Source of the DNA: Paenibacillus sp. UNC499MF
GTDB taxonomy: Bacteria; Bacillota; Bacilli; Paenibacillales; NBRC-103111
Assembly (NCBI RefSeq): GCF_900107975.1
Contig: NZ_FNVF01000001.1
Span: forward strand, 604,323 to 668,322
Reading direction: 5' to 3'
Length of the DNA stretch: 64,000 nt
Shown here one piece after another: positions 9,071-18,234 of this stretch (positions are counted from its first letter, which is position 1; every line of letters starts with the position of its first letter). The notes below the pieces were generated by a model. It was not told where the DNA came from. It saw only the letters and a list, made by a program, of their open reading frames with translations, and did not search any database. A program made the position numbers and the translations under genes.

Positions 9071-10483
9071 ATGGAACGGATTTTGGAGTTGGACCAAATC
9101 ATTAGGATTTCCGTCACCGACGATAAGTTGACATCCTTACTGAAGTTTGCCGATGTCGGGGATGATTTTACGGTCACGTTTGACGAGCTTCAAGGATTGG
9201 CCAGAGCGAACAGCATCGTCCACGGACTCGATACGGAGGTGCTGCTCCGCATTGCGATAGATCCTCAGCCTTATCTGCTGGCCGAAACGGTGATCGCCCG
9301 GGGCACCCCTCCCGTTAACGGAACGGACGGGTACGTCCATTATTTGTACGGCCGCAACAACGATACGCATAAACCTGTCGAGACGGAAGACGGACGCGTC
9401 GATCTTAAAGAAGTATCCACCTTGAACAACATCAACAAAGGCCAGCTGATCGGCAAAAAAATTCCTCCGACTGAGGGAACGCCGGGCAAAGCCGTAACCG
9501 GAGAGCCGCTGCAGGCCCGCGCCGGCAAGGAAGCCAGATTCAAACTGGGGAAAAATGTAGTGACGGATGCCGAGGAGAACGCCATATATGCCGCCATCGA
9601 CGGGCTTGTTACCTATACGGACCGGAACAAGGTAAACGTGTTCCCCGTATACGAAGTGAACGGGGATGTGGATTACCGTACGGGGAACATCGATTTCGTC
9701 GGAACCGTCGTTATTCGCGGAAACGTAAGCCCGGGTTTCAAAATCAAAGCATCCGGGGATATCCGCATCGTGGGCGGTGTGGAAGCGGCCGAACTTGAAG
9801 CCAGCGGTTCCGTTGAGATTACTGCCGGAATCGTGGGCAGGAATAAAGCCGTAGTCCGGGCCGGGAAAAACGTGAAATCTTCTTTTATCCAGGATGCGAC
9901 GGTAGAAGCGGCGGAAACGATCACCGTTTCCCAAAGTATTCTTCATTCGACCATCCGGGCGGGTAAAACCGTCGCTTGCAACGGGCCTAAAGGGCTGATC
10001 GTTGGCGGAACCGTCCAGGCGGGCGAGAAAGTGATCGCCAGAACGATCGGAAATTCCCTCTCCAATGCGACTGCTATCGAGGTGGGAGTGCTGCCGGAGC
10101 TTCGCAATGAATTGATTCAGCTTCGTTCCCAGCTCAAAGTGCTTGCGGATAACCAGTCCAAGACGGACAAAGCCCTTATTTTGCTGGACCAGCTGGCAGC
10201 GTCCGGCCAGCTCGGACCGGACAAAGTAGCGCTGCGAATTAAGCTGAATCATACAAAGCGGCAGGCGGGAGAAGAACAGCGCGAGCTTCGCGAGCGGATT
10301 TTCGAAATGGAGAAGTCGCTTGAAGATAGCGACCGTTCCAGCGTGGAAGTGATCTCTACCGTTTACGGAGGAGCCAAGATCGTGATCGGCCGCTACACGA
10401 AATTCATCAAAGATCCGATGAGTCATGTCGTGTTCCAGCTTGTTGCAGGCGATATCGGTCACAGTGCCTATATGCCAAAGTAA
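9071..10483 (+). CDS. DUF342 / FapA-like protein
   Basis: A 470-residue protein of the DUF342 (FapA) family. The centre (about 125-330) has the characteristic right-handed beta-helix-like repeats, seen as GNVSPGFKIKASGDIRIVGG and VRAGKNVKSSFIQDATVEA. A coiled-coil segment follows (about 345-425, rich in Leu, Arg, Glu, Gln), then a short C-terminal domain. Proteins of this family often lie beside flagellar genes in Firmicutes and Vibrio, and some are called flagellar assembly protein A. Its exact role here is not known to me. It sits 29 nt after sigD in the same orientation. Confidence 0.85.
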   Translation: MERILELDQIIRISVTDDKLTSLLKFADVGDDFTVTFDELQGLARANSIVHGLDTEVLLRIAIDPQPYLLAETVIARGTPPVNGTDGYVHYLYGRNNDTHKPVETEDGRVDLKEVSTLNNINKGQLIGKKIPPTEGTPGKAVTGEPLQARAGKEARFKLGKNVVTDAEENAIYAAIDGLVTYTDRNKVNVFPVYEVNGDVDYRTGNIDFVGTVVIRGNVSPGFKIKASGDIRIVGGVEAAELEASGSVEITAGIVGRNKAVVRAGKNVKSSFIQDATVEAAETITVSQSILHSTIRAGKTVACNGPKGLIVGGTVQAGEKVIARTIGNSLSNATAIEVGVLPELRNELIQLRSQLKVLADNQSKTDKALILLDQLAASGQLGPDKVALRIKLNHTKRQAGEEQRELRERIFEMEKSLEDSDRSSVEVISTVYGGAKIVIGRYTKFIKDPMSHVVFQLVAGDIGHSAYMPK

Positions 10484-10534
10484 AAGCTCCTTGGCGAAGT
10501 CAATTACCAGCGATAATGACGAGGTGGAACTTCT

Positions 10535-10855
10535 ATGGATATGAAACCGGTCGATTTGCAGTTCGCGGTTCACAAGAATGATCAGGCCGGCATCCGGCAG
10601 CAGCAGCTGAACCACAAGCCCGAGATGGATCAGGTGCTGTTGGGATCGGAAAATGAGAAGGCCGCCGAACATAACCGGAAAGCCAGCGAGAAAATCGGAG
10701 AGAGCGAAGAGGCTCAAATCCGCAAAGAGGGCAGGCAGAACGGCGGTCAAGGCGGACGGGGACGGCAGCAGAAGAAAGGGGCTGCTCCTCAAGAAACGGA
10801 GCCCCCTATGGCGGTTCATCCGTTTAAAGGCTCGCATATCGATTTGAGTCTGTAA
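10535..10855 (+). CDS. Small hydrophilic protein, unknown function
   Basis: A 106-residue charged, Gln/Gly/Lys/Arg-rich product without membrane segments, starting MDMKPVDLQFAVHKNDQAG and ending HPFKGSHIDLSL. The middle (about 40-85) is low in complexity and likely disordered. Start ATG 10535 has GAGGTGG at 10520-10526. The conserved-looking ends (KPVDLQ... and ...GSHIDL) around a variable centre suggest a real gene. It lies between the DUF342 gene and the SwrB-like gene at the end of the motility operon, so a flagella-related role is possible but only positional. Confidence 0.7.
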   Translation: MDMKPVDLQFAVHKNDQAGIRQQQLNHKPEMDQVLLGSENEKAAEHNRKASEKIGESEEAQIRKEGRQNGGQGGRGRQQKKGAAPQETEPPMAVHPFKGSHIDLSL

Positions 10856-10885
10856 GGAAGATTGGAAAGTACAGGTGATGTTAAA

Positions 10886-11536
10886 ATGGATCCTTGGCAG
10901 ATGATTGTTCTTCTCGGCCTCGTTATTGTGGTGTTTGCGGGACTGATTCCCCGCTCGGCCGCAAAAAAAGGCGGGCAGGCGCCTTCGGCCCAGCTTGTGA
11001 ATGAGCTGGAAGAGAGCATGGCTCACTTCGCATCCGATCTGGAGCAGCAGAACCAGGCGCTCATCGACCTGTTCAAAGAGACGCAGAGAGAGCACAAGCT
11101 CGAAGTCGCCAAATTGACCGCCAGGCTCGAAGTGCTGGAGCGTCGCAGCGCGGAAGGAAGCGGTGCGGTGATGCGGGAGGGCCGTGACACCGGACCGGCG
11201 TTCTTCCCGCAGGACGGTCCCCGGAGCACGGAACCGCACGTCTACACGGGCCCTGCCGTGCAAACGCACGGATCCGCGCCGGCAAAGCCCCTCCCTTCGG
11301 AGAACGGGGAGCTCCGGACCGCCGAAGCCTCCGATGCCGTGCCTGCTCAGCCGCAGAATGCTCTCCGGCCGGAGCAGGAGCTGTCCGTGCGTGCCCGGTA
11401 CGCGGCTCTCTTCGAGCTGCACGATCAGGGAAGATCCACGGAGCAGATCGCCAAACAGCTCGGGATGAACAAAGGGGAAGTCATGCTGATCAAGCAGCTG
11501 GCTAAACGGGAGGGACATTCCGATGAAAGCAAATAA
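10886..11536 (+). CDS. SwrB/DUF6115-like membrane-anchored protein
   Basis: A 216-residue product with one N-terminal membrane helix (MDPWQMIVLLGLVIVVFAGL), a coiled coil (about 40-85, LVNELEESMAHFASDLEQQN...), a low-complexity Pro/Ala/Gly stretch, and a C-terminal helix-turn-helix-like segment (ELHDQGRSTEQIAKQLGMNK). This architecture and the position between sigD and rpsB match B. subtilis SwrB (YlxL), which promotes activation of the flagellar export apparatus. Sequence identity looks low, so I give no symbol. I prefer ATG 10886 (AGGTGAT upstream) over the in-frame TTG 10862, whose Shine-Dalgarno site is too close. Confidence 0.65.
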   Translation: MDPWQMIVLLGLVIVVFAGLIPRSAAKKGGQAPSAQLVNELEESMAHFASDLEQQNQALIDLFKETQREHKLEVAKLTARLEVLERRSAEGSGAVMREGRDTGPAFFPQDGPRSTEPHVYTGPAVQTHGSAPAKPLPSENGELRTAEASDAVPAQPQNALRPEQELSVRARYAALFELHDQGRSTEQIAKQLGMNKGEVMLIKQLAKREGHSDESK

Positions 11537-12035
11537 AACGCTGCTGGTTGGAATCGGTATCGGGATGATCGCGGGCTCGGCGCTTCTTCAGCTGATGCTG
11601 TCGGCTGCCCGTCCCGTTCAGCCTTTGTCGCAAAATTCGGCCGTTTCCATTGAACAGATGGATATGAACAAGCTGAAAACCGAAGCGGGGAAGTATTATC
11701 AGGTTTTTGACAAAAACCAGCCCGTCTTCACGAAAGAGCAGCATGAACAGGAACTGCAGAAACAGCTGGAGGCGGAGAAAGCGAAAGCGTCATCCGTTCA
11801 GCCTAGTCCTTCGGCGCAGCCGCAAATAACCGCCGTCTACATTGCTCCCGGAATGAGATCCAGCCAGGTGGCCAAGATCGTTTTCGTCAGCGGATTAGTC
11901 GAGAGCCAGGAACAGTTCGAGCAGGCGATGGCGGCTAAGGCGGCGACCGGCAAGATCAAGTCGGGCGTTCATAAATTTACAGGCAAACCGGCGCTGGACG
12001 AGATCATTCAGAATCTGACCAGTAAACCCGAATAA
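11523..12035 (+). CDS. Membrane-anchored YceG/MltG-like N-terminal domain protein (no catalytic domain)
   Basis: A 170-residue protein with an N-terminal membrane anchor (TLLVGIGIGMIAGSALLQLM), an extracellular Gln/Glu/Ala-rich stalk and a C-terminal stretch YIAPGMRSSQVAKIVFVSG, which resembles the LysM-like part of MltG/YceG lytic transglycosylases (IPEG-x-x-x-QIA pattern). The catalytic YceG domain with its Glu is absent, so it is unlikely to cut peptidoglycan itself. The gene overlaps the upstream SwrB-like gene by 14 nt and ends where the operon terminator begins. A link to the cell wall around the flagellum is a guess. Confidence 0.65.
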   Translation: MKANKTLLVGIGIGMIAGSALLQLMLSAARPVQPLSQNSAVSIEQMDMNKLKTEAGKYYQVFDKNQPVFTKEQHEQELQKQLEAEKAKASSVQPSPSAQPQITAVYIAPGMRSSQVAKIVFVSGLVESQEQFEQAMAAKAATGKIKSGVHKFTGKPALDEIIQNLTSKPE

Positions 12036-12075
12036 AAATGAGGCTCTTGCATCGCGCGAGGGTCTTATTTTGCGT
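12035..12075 (+). terminator. Rho-independent terminator of the fla/che operon
   Basis: The arms 12035-12050 and 12056-12071 pair along all 16 positions if G-U pairs are allowed, around a 5-nt loop (ATCGC); the 3' arm ends in TTATTTT. The stem starts at the last base of the MltG-like gene. It separates the motility operon from rpsB. Confidence 0.8.
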
Positions 12076-12155
12076 TCGGAAGGGAATAATGATAACGCCC
12101 GGTCAGTGTCTTTTTGCCGATTAAAAATCTTGCCGAAAGTTGTCTTCAAACGCTG

Positions 12156-12185
12156 TTGCATCCCGCATGCGACTTATGGTATAGT
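12156..12185 (+). promoter_or_regulatory. Sigma-A type promoter for rpsB
   Basis: TTGCAT (12156-12161) and TATAGT (12180-12185) are separated by 18 bp. It lies after the operon terminator and about 140 bp before the rpsB start, giving room for the folded leader. Confidence 0.6.
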
Positions 12186-12189
12186 TATT

Positions 12190-12310
12190 GACGGTGTTAA
12201 AAACACACGACAGTTAATTCGTATAACGGTGCTTGTCCGGGCCTTGCGCACGGCGAGTTTTATACGAAGATGCGGCTGTCGGAGGAGCATTACACTAAAA
12301 CCATTTTATT
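12190..12310 (+). promoter_or_regulatory. Structured leader of rpsB, candidate S2 autoregulatory element
   Basis: Nested inverted repeats are plain: CGACAG (12208-12213) with CTGTCG (12276-12281), and TTCGTATAA (12218-12226) with TTATACGAA (12260-12268), a perfect 9-bp stem. A G+C-rich apical region (12227-12259) can fold further. The element ends about 30 nt before the rpsB Shine-Dalgarno site and has no T run, so control of translation or stability fits better than simple termination. Binding by S2 is inferred from position and from known ribosomal-protein leaders. Confidence 0.55.
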
Positions 12311-12326
12311 GAGGAGGTGTGTGAGG

Positions 12327-13025
12327 ATGGCAGTAATTTCCATGAAGCAGCTTCTAGAAGCTGGGGTACACTTCGGTCACCAAACCCGTCGTTGGAACCC
12401 GAAAATGGACAAATACATCTTCACTGAAAGAAACGGCATTTACATTATCGATCTACAAAAAACGGTTAAAAAGGTTGAGGAAGCTTACAACTTCGTTAAA
12501 TCGGTCTCCGCTGAGAACGGTACGATCATGTTCGTAGGCACCAAAAAACAAGCTCAAGATTCCGTTAAAGAAGAAGCGGAACGTTGCGGCATGTTCTACA
12601 TCAACCAACGCTGGCTCGGCGGCACGCTGACCAACTTCCAAACGATTCAAAAGCGTATCAACCGTCTTAAAGAGCTTGAAAAAATGGAGCAGGACGGCAC
12701 GTTCGAGCTTCTTCCTAAGAAAGAAGTTATCATCCTGAACAAGGAAAAAGATCGCCTCGATAAATTCCTCGGCGGCATCAAAGGCATGAAAGGCCTGCCT
12801 AGCGCCCTGTTCATCATTGATCCACGCAAAGAGCGTATTGCGGTTGCAGAAGCTCGCAAACTTGGTATCCCAATCGTGGGTATCGTTGACACGAACTGCG
12901 ATCCGGACGAAATCGACTATGTTATCCCAGGTAATGACGACGCGATCCGCGCTGTTAAATTGCTGACCGGTAAAATGGCTGATGCCGTGATCGAAGCTAA
13001 CCAAGGCGAACAAACAACGGCTTAA
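12327..13025 (+). CDS. rpsB: Ribosomal protein uS2
   Basis: Small-subunit protein S2 (232 residues), needed late in 30S assembly. The start [27 protein letters not shown] and the segment [18 protein letters not shown] are diagnostic, as are [19 protein letters not shown] and [23 protein letters not shown] 12327 is preceded by GAGGAGGTG at 12311-12319; an earlier in-frame ATG (12270) would lie inside the leader hairpin and is rejected. tsf follows after an intercistronic terminator, the usual rpsB-tsf pair. Confidence 0.97.
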   Translation: MAVISMKQLLEAGVHFGHQTRRWNPKMDKYIFTERNGIYIIDLQKTVKKVEEAYNFVKSVSAENGTIMFVGTKKQAQDSVKEEAERCGMFYINQRWLGGTLTNFQTIQKRINRLKELEKMEQDGTFELLPKKEVIILNKEKDRLDKFLGGIKGMKGLPSALFIIDPRKERIAVAEARKLGIPIVGIVDTNCDPDEIDYVIPGNDDAIRAVKLLTGKMADAVIEANQGEQTTA

Positions 13026-13049
13026 TCGACATAAACGAACGTAACAGGA

Positions 13050-13096
13050 AAAGGGTGGTCTGAAGGCACTTAAGCCTATCACCGCCCTTTTTTTAA
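13050..13096 (+). terminator. Intercistronic terminator/attenuator between rpsB and tsf
   Basis: AAAGGGTGGT (13050-13059) pairs with ACCGCCCTTT (13081-13090), 10 bp with one U-G pair, followed by a T run to 13094. The loop holds a small GGC/GCC stem. I see no clear promoter between it and tsf, so partial read-through would make it an attenuator that lowers tsf relative to rpsB. Confidence 0.7.
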
Positions 13097-13126
13097 AATA
13101 CTTACACTCTTAGGGAGGTCCCTATT

Positions 13127-13783
13127 ATGGCAGTAACAGCAGCAATGGTAAAAGAATTGCGTGAAAAAACAGGCGCAGGCATGCTAGATTGCAAAAAAGC
13201 GCTGGACGAAGCACAAGGCGATCTGACGAAAGCAAGCGAAATTCTTCGCGAGAAAGGTCTTGCCGCTGCCGCTAACAAAGCGGGCCGCGTAGCTACCGAA
13301 GGCGTTGTAGAATCTTACATCCATGCCGGCGGACGTATCGGCGTTCTCGTCGAAGTTAACTGCGAAACGGACTTCGTCGCCAAAACGGACAACTTCCGTG
13401 ATTTCGTAAAAGGTATCGCGATGCAAATTGCCGCTGCGAACCCTTCCTACGTACGTCGTGAAGAAGTTCCGACTGAAGAGCTTGATAAAGAAAAAGAAAT
13501 TCTTCGCAATCAGGCGCTGAACGAAGGCAAACCTGCTCACATCGTGGACAAAATGGTTGAAGGCCGCATCAGCAAATACTACGAAGAAATTTGTCTGATG
13601 GAACAATCCTACATCAAAGATCCTGACAAAACGGTATCCGTCCTGCTGAACGAAATGATCAGCACGATCGGCGAGAACATCTCCATCCGCCGCTTTGCAC
13701 GCTTTGAGCTGGGTGAAGGTCTTGAGAAGAAAGTCGACAACTTCGTTGAAGAAGTAATGGCACAAGCTAAAGGCAACGCCTAA
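13127..13783 (+). CDS. tsf: Elongation factor Ts (short form)
   Basis: Guanine nucleotide exchange factor for EF-Tu. The N-terminal UBA-like domain ([21 protein letters not shown]) and the core EF-Tu contact motif [13 protein letters not shown] are present. At 218 residues it is much shorter than E. coli or B. subtilis EF-Ts (about 283-293) and appears to carry a single, reduced core subdomain, comparable with the short Thermus form. The reading frame is clean and ends naturally, so I take the length as real. AGGGAGGTCC lies before ATG 13127. Confidence 0.95.
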   Translation: MAVTAAMVKELREKTGAGMLDCKKALDEAQGDLTKASEILREKGLAAAANKAGRVATEGVVESYIHAGGRIGVLVEVNCETDFVAKTDNFRDFVKGIAMQIAAANPSYVRREEVPTEELDKEKEILRNQALNEGKPAHIVDKMVEGRISKYYEEICLMEQSYIKDPDKTVSVLLNEMISTIGENISIRRFARFELGEGLEKKVDNFVEEVMAQAKGNA

Positions 13784-13803
13784 TACCGAACGGACCGAAA
13801 GCG

Positions 13804-13828
13804 GGAACACATTGTGTTCCTTCTTTTA
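13804..13828 (+). terminator. Weak hairpin after tsf
   Basis: GGAACAC (13804-13810) and GTGTTCC (13814-13820) form a 7-bp stem with a 3-nt loop, followed by TTCTTTTA. It could be a weak terminator or a processing site between tsf and pyrH. I see no good promoter after it. Confidence 0.45.
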
Positions 13829-13855
13829 TAAACAGAAACGGTACAAGAAAGATAG

Positions 13856-14617
<762 letters not shown>

Positions 14618-14621
14618 TCGT

Positions 14622-15176
14622 ATGCCGCAATCGATTAAAAAGAATGCAGAAGAGCGGATGAGCAAGGCTATCGACGCACTCAAGCGCGATCTGGCCACTC
14701 TGCGTGCAGGCCGCGCAAACCCTGCGCTGCTGGATAAAATCCAAGTGGAATACTATGGCGCGTTGACTCCGGTCAACCAGCTGGCTAACATCTCCACACC
14801 GGATTCCCGCACGCTGATCATTCAGCCGTGGGATAAAAGCTCCATGGGAGCCATCGAGAAAGCCATCCTTAAGTCCGAGCTGGGCTTGACTCCGGCAAAC
14901 GACGGTACGGTGATTCGTCTGGTCATCCCGCCGCTTACGGAAGAACGCCGCAGCGATCTGGTCAAGCTGACCCGTAAATACGGGGAAGAGGCTAAAGTCG
15001 CCATCCGTAATATCCGCCGCGATGCCAACGACGACATCAAGAAGCAGGAGAAAAACGGCATTTCGGAAGACGAGTCTCGTCGTCACCAAGACGATATTCA
15101 GAAATTTACGGACAAATTCACGGCTGAAGTCGAGAAGGTCCTGACAGGTAAAGAAAAAGAAATTATGGAAGTGTAA
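14622..15176 (+). CDS. frr: Ribosome recycling factor
   Basis: RRF (184 residues) splits post-termination ribosomes with EF-G. The sequence [34 protein letters not shown] and [16 protein letters not shown] is diagnostic, with [11 protein letters not shown] in the last helix. ATG 14622 is preceded by AAAGGGAGTG. Length is typical for the family (about 185). Confidence 0.97.
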   Translation: MPQSIKKNAEERMSKAIDALKRDLATLRAGRANPALLDKIQVEYYGALTPVNQLANISTPDSRTLIIQPWDKSSMGAIEKAILKSELGLTPANDGTVIRLVIPPLTEERRSDLVKLTRKYGEEAKVAIRNIRRDANDDIKKQEKNGISEDESRRHQDDIQKFTDKFTAEVEKVLTGKEKEIMEV

Positions 15177-15188
15177 ACGGCTATCGTC

Positions 15189-15216
15189 GCCCCCTGAAAT
15201 ACCGGGGGCTTTTCAT
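15189..15216 (+). terminator. Terminator after frr
   Basis: GCCCCC (15189-15194) pairs with GGGGGC (15204-15209), followed by TTTTCATCTTT. The short but G+C-only stem next to T residues suggests an intrinsic terminator closing pyrH-frr, possibly leaky into uppS. Confidence 0.6.
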
Positions 15217-15239
15217 CTTTCCATAGTGGGGGAAAAGAG

Positions 15240-16010
15240 ATGTTCAATCAACTGAAAAAATGGCTTGGAAACGAGTCTGCACAGGACGAGAAGTCTCCCC
15301 ATTTGGAGTTGGACAACGTTCCGTCTCATATTGCCATTATTATGGACGGAAACGGACGCTGGGCGAAACAGCGCGGACTTCCCCGTGTGGCCGGTCATCA
15401 TTCCGGTATGAAGAATGTTAAGAAAATCACCATTGCAGCCGACAGCATCGGAGTCAAGGTGCTGACGATGTATGCATTTTCCACGGAAAACTGGAAGCGG
15501 CCCAAAGAGGAAGTCGAATTCCTCATGAAGCTGCCCCAGGAATTCTTTCCTCTGGAGATCGAAGAACTGATCGAGCGGAATGTGCGTATCCGCATGACCG
15601 GCTGGAAAGAAAGCCTGCCGGATTACACATTGAATGCCATTGAGGATGCCATCGAGCGTACAAAGAATAACACAGGCCTCATTTTAAACTTTGCTCTAAA
15701 TTACGGTGGCCGCAAAGAACTGCTCGCCGGCGTTCAGGATGTGCTGAAGGATGTTCGGGAAGGTAAACTTCGCCCGGAAGAGTTGTCGGAGGAAACGTTT
15801 TCTTCGTATATGCTCACTTCCGGACTACCCGACCCCGACTTGCTGATCCGGACGAGCGGAGAGCTGAGGCTTAGCAATTTTCTGCTGTGGCAGCTCGCAT
15901 ATACCGAATTATGGTTTACGGAAGCTTACTGGCCTGAATTCTCGGAAGAGCATTTTTACCGGGCCGTTGCCGAATACCAACGACGGGCAAGACGATACGG
16001 AGGCTTGTAA
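15240..16010 (+). CDS. uppS: Undecaprenyl pyrophosphate synthase (isoprenyl transferase)
   Basis: cis-Prenyltransferase making the C55 lipid carrier for peptidoglycan and wall polymers. The 256-residue protein has HIAIIMDGNGRWAKQRGLPR with the catalytic Asp, GHHSGMKNVKKI, TMYAFSTENWKRP and the C-terminal DLLIRTSGELRLSNFLLWQ. The order uppS-cdsA-dxr-rseP groups isoprenoid and lipid precursor synthesis. ATG 15240 follows GGGGGAAAAGAG. Confidence 0.96.
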   Translation: MFNQLKKWLGNESAQDEKSPHLELDNVPSHIAIIMDGNGRWAKQRGLPRVAGHHSGMKNVKKITIAADSIGVKVLTMYAFSTENWKRPKEEVEFLMKLPQEFFPLEIEELIERNVRIRMTGWKESLPDYTLNAIEDAIERTKNNTGLILNFALNYGGRKELLAGVQDVLKDVREGKLRPEELSEETFSSYMLTSGLPDPDLLIRTSGELRLSNFLLWQLAYTELWFTEAYWPEFSEEHFYRAVAEYQRRARRYGGL

Positions 16011-16034
16011 GCACCGGTTTGGAGGAATGAAGCG

Positions 16035-16832
16035 TTGAAGCAGAGAATTCTGACGGGAGCGATAGCCGGAGCCGGATTTCTTGGCCTGCTGGCTGTCGGC
16101 GGCAACTGGTTTGCCGCCCTTATCGTACTTATGGCCATAATCGGCTTTGATGAGTATGTGCGAATGAACAAGTTAAAAGACCACCGGATCACATGGCTGG
16201 TCGGCATGATCGCTTTGATTCTGCTTACCCTTCCATGGGAGATGCACCGGTTTACCTACGAGCTTAATGAGGTCGGCCTGATCTGGGGAGCCGCCTTCGT
16301 CTTGATGGCCGCTACGGTCTTGTCCAAAAACAAAATCACGATCGACATGGTGTCGCTACTTTTTCTAGGAGTTGTGTACATAGGTGTCGGATTTCACTAT
16401 ATGATCATGACGCGGTGGATACCCGAGCATGGTTTGTTTTGGACCTTCCTTATTTTTGTCTGTATTTGGGCGACGGATTCCGGCGCGTATTTTGTCGGAT
16501 CGAAATTCGGCAAACATTTGCTGTGGCCGGTAATCAGCCCGAAAAAGTCGGTTGAGGGAGCGCTCGGCGGAGTGCTGATCGCTATCGTAGCGGGGTTGTG
16601 TTTTTCCCTGGCCCGTCCGGAGCTCCTGTCACCTGCACGTGCTGTGCTGATCGGAGTCGTTATTGCCGTGTCGGGACAATTGGGCGACCTTATCCAATCC
16701 GCCTACAAGCGGGTGAAAGGAATTAAGGATACGGGGACTATCCTGCCGGGTCATGGCGGTATCCTCGACCGCGTGGACAGCTGGCTTATCGTTTTTCCGC
16801 TTGTCCACTGGCTTGCCCTGATTCCTTCCTGA
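16035..16832 (+). CDS. cdsA: Phosphatidate cytidylyltransferase
   Basis: Integral membrane enzyme (265 residues, about 7-8 hydrophobic segments) making CDP-diacylglycerol from phosphatidate and CTP. The CDS signature at the C-terminus is clear: KRVKGIKDTGTILPGHGGIL followed by DRVDS, together with SPKKSVEGALGG. The start is TTG 16035 with GGAGGAATGAAG upstream. Its product feeds PgsA, encoded near 60.6 kb in this window. Confidence 0.95.
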   Translation: MKQRILTGAIAGAGFLGLLAVGGNWFAALIVLMAIIGFDEYVRMNKLKDHRITWLVGMIALILLTLPWEMHRFTYELNEVGLIWGAAFVLMAATVLSKNKITIDMVSLLFLGVVYIGVGFHYMIMTRWIPEHGLFWTFLIFVCIWATDSGAYFVGSKFGKHLLWPVISPKKSVEGALGGVLIAIVAGLCFSLARPELLSPARAVLIGVVIAVSGQLGDLIQSAYKRVKGIKDTGTILPGHGGILDRVDSWLIVFPLVHWLALIPS

Positions 16833-16889
16833 AACCGTGTATCCGTCCATCAGACAGAACAGGCCCAGGCTCAACCAACGGGGGAGATT

Positions 16890-18035
16890 ATGAATAAACG
16901 AATAGCAATACTTGGTTCCACCGGATCGATCGGGACACAGACGCTTGATGTGATCGCCCATCATCCGGATCGATTCACGGTTGAAGCTCTTGCCGGCGGC
17001 CATAACGTGGAGCTTCTGGCCGAGCAAATCCGCAGGTTCAAGCCGAAATTGGCTTCGGTCGCCACTCCGGAACTGGCGGACAGGTTATCCGCTCTTATAC
17101 CCGATGGTACGCGGATTATGTACGGTGAAGAGGGGCTTCTGGAAACCGCAGCCGGAACCGACGCGGATCTGGTCGTGACGGCTGTAGTCGGCAACCAGGG
17201 GCTGGAGCCGACGATCGCCGCGATTGAAGCGGGCAAAACGATCGGCCTGGCAAATAAAGAGCCGCTTGTAAGCGCGGGGCATCTGGTAACGGAAGCCGCA
17301 AGACGCAACGGCGTACGGCTGCTGCCTATCGACAGCGAACACTCTGCGATTTTCCAGTGTCTGAACGGCGAACGCCGGGAAGAGGTAAGGAAAATCACCA
17401 TTACGGCTTCCGGCGGTTCTTTCCGGGATCGTACCCGGCAGGAGCTGGAAGGCGTCACCGTGGAGCAGGCGTTGAACCACCCGAACTGGTCCATGGGCGC
17501 GAAGATTACGATCGACTCGGCCACCATGGTCAACAAAGGGCTGGAAGTCATGGAAGCCCACTGGCTTTTTGACCTGCCTTACGATCAGATCGGTGTGCTT
17601 CTGCATCCGGAGAGCATCATTCACTCTTATGTCGAGTTCAAGGACAGCAGCATCATAGCCCAGCTCGGAAATCCAGACATGCGCGTGCCGATCCAGTATG
17701 CGCTGTCCTATCCGAACCGGCTCCTGTCCCCGGCCAAATCCCTGGACCTTGCGGAAATTGCCACGCTGAATTTCCGTCCCATGGATTTTGACCGGTTCCC
17801 GTGCCTTCGCATGGCTTACGAAAGCGGCCGGACCGGAGGCACGGCACCGACCGTGTTTAATGCGGCCAACGAACAAGCCGTAGCGAAATTTTTGCGGGGA
17901 GAGATTCCTTTTCTCCGTATTGAAACGATTATAGAAGAATGTCTGCGAAGGCATTCGGTGTTGAGCAATCCGCAGATCGGCGATATTTTGGAAGCCGACC
18001 GGTGGGCGCGTGAAACCGCGTCTCTGCTCGGCTGA
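16890..18035 (+). CDS. dxr: 1-deoxy-D-xylulose 5-phosphate reductoisomerase
   Basis: Second enzyme of the MEP isoprenoid pathway (also ispC), converting DXP to MEP with NADPH. The 381-residue product shows [14 protein letters not shown] (NADPH loop), [23 protein letters not shown] (metal site) and [23 protein letters not shown] 16890 follows ACGGGGGAG. Its product ultimately supplies the isoprenoid substrate of UppS in the same cluster. Confidence 0.97.
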   Translation: MNKRIAILGSTGSIGTQTLDVIAHHPDRFTVEALAGGHNVELLAEQIRRFKPKLASVATPELADRLSALIPDGTRIMYGEEGLLETAAGTDADLVVTAVVGNQGLEPTIAAIEAGKTIGLANKEPLVSAGHLVTEAARRNGVRLLPIDSEHSAIFQCLNGERREEVRKITITASGGSFRDRTRQELEGVTVEQALNHPNWSMGAKITIDSATMVNKGLEVMEAHWLFDLPYDQIGVLLHPESIIHSYVEFKDSSIIAQLGNPDMRVPIQYALSYPNRLLSPAKSLDLAEIATLNFRPMDFDRFPCLRMAYESGRTGGTAPTVFNAANEQAVAKFLRGEIPFLRIETIIEECLRRHSVLSNPQIGDILEADRWARETASLLG

Positions 18036-18051
18036 ACCTCTATAAAGGGTG

Positions 18052-18091
18052 AACCGGCCGCTCTGGAAATTTTCCGGACGGCCGGTTTTTT
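18052..18091 (+). terminator. Strong terminator after dxr
   Basis: AACCGGCCG (18052-18060) pairs with CGGCCGGTT (18079-18087), and the interior TCTGGAA/TTCCGGA continues the helix to a tiny loop; six T residues follow. It marks the end of the uppS-cdsA-dxr unit. Confidence 0.85.
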
Positions 18092-18137
18092 AGTCTATGA
18101 GCCCCCTGTTCCCGCGTATACTGACGTAGGCGATTGC

Positions 18138-18167
18138 TTGTATTAGTCCGCTCAATAATGGTACATT
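18138..18167 (+). promoter_or_regulatory. Possible weak promoter for rseP
   Basis: TTGTAT (18138-18143) and TACATT (18162-18167) with 18-bp spacing lie just after the dxr terminator and about 70 bp before rseP. The match is poor; I list it because the terminator implies a new start here. Confidence 0.3.
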
Positions 18168-18234
18168 AGGAACATACGTAAGCATAAACGAGACGGCTTT
18201 CAGGAGAGAAAGCGCCGGAGGAGGAAGATGCGGG

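Noticed and set aside
9137-11518. Long minus-strand frame of 793 codons opposite the DUF342 gene and its neighbours
   Set aside because: Antisense to well-supported genes with good ribosome binding sites; composition is the mirror image of those genes and no family features are visible. Similar long antisense frames lie opposite cheA, polC, pnp and spoIIIE/sleB/ymfF.
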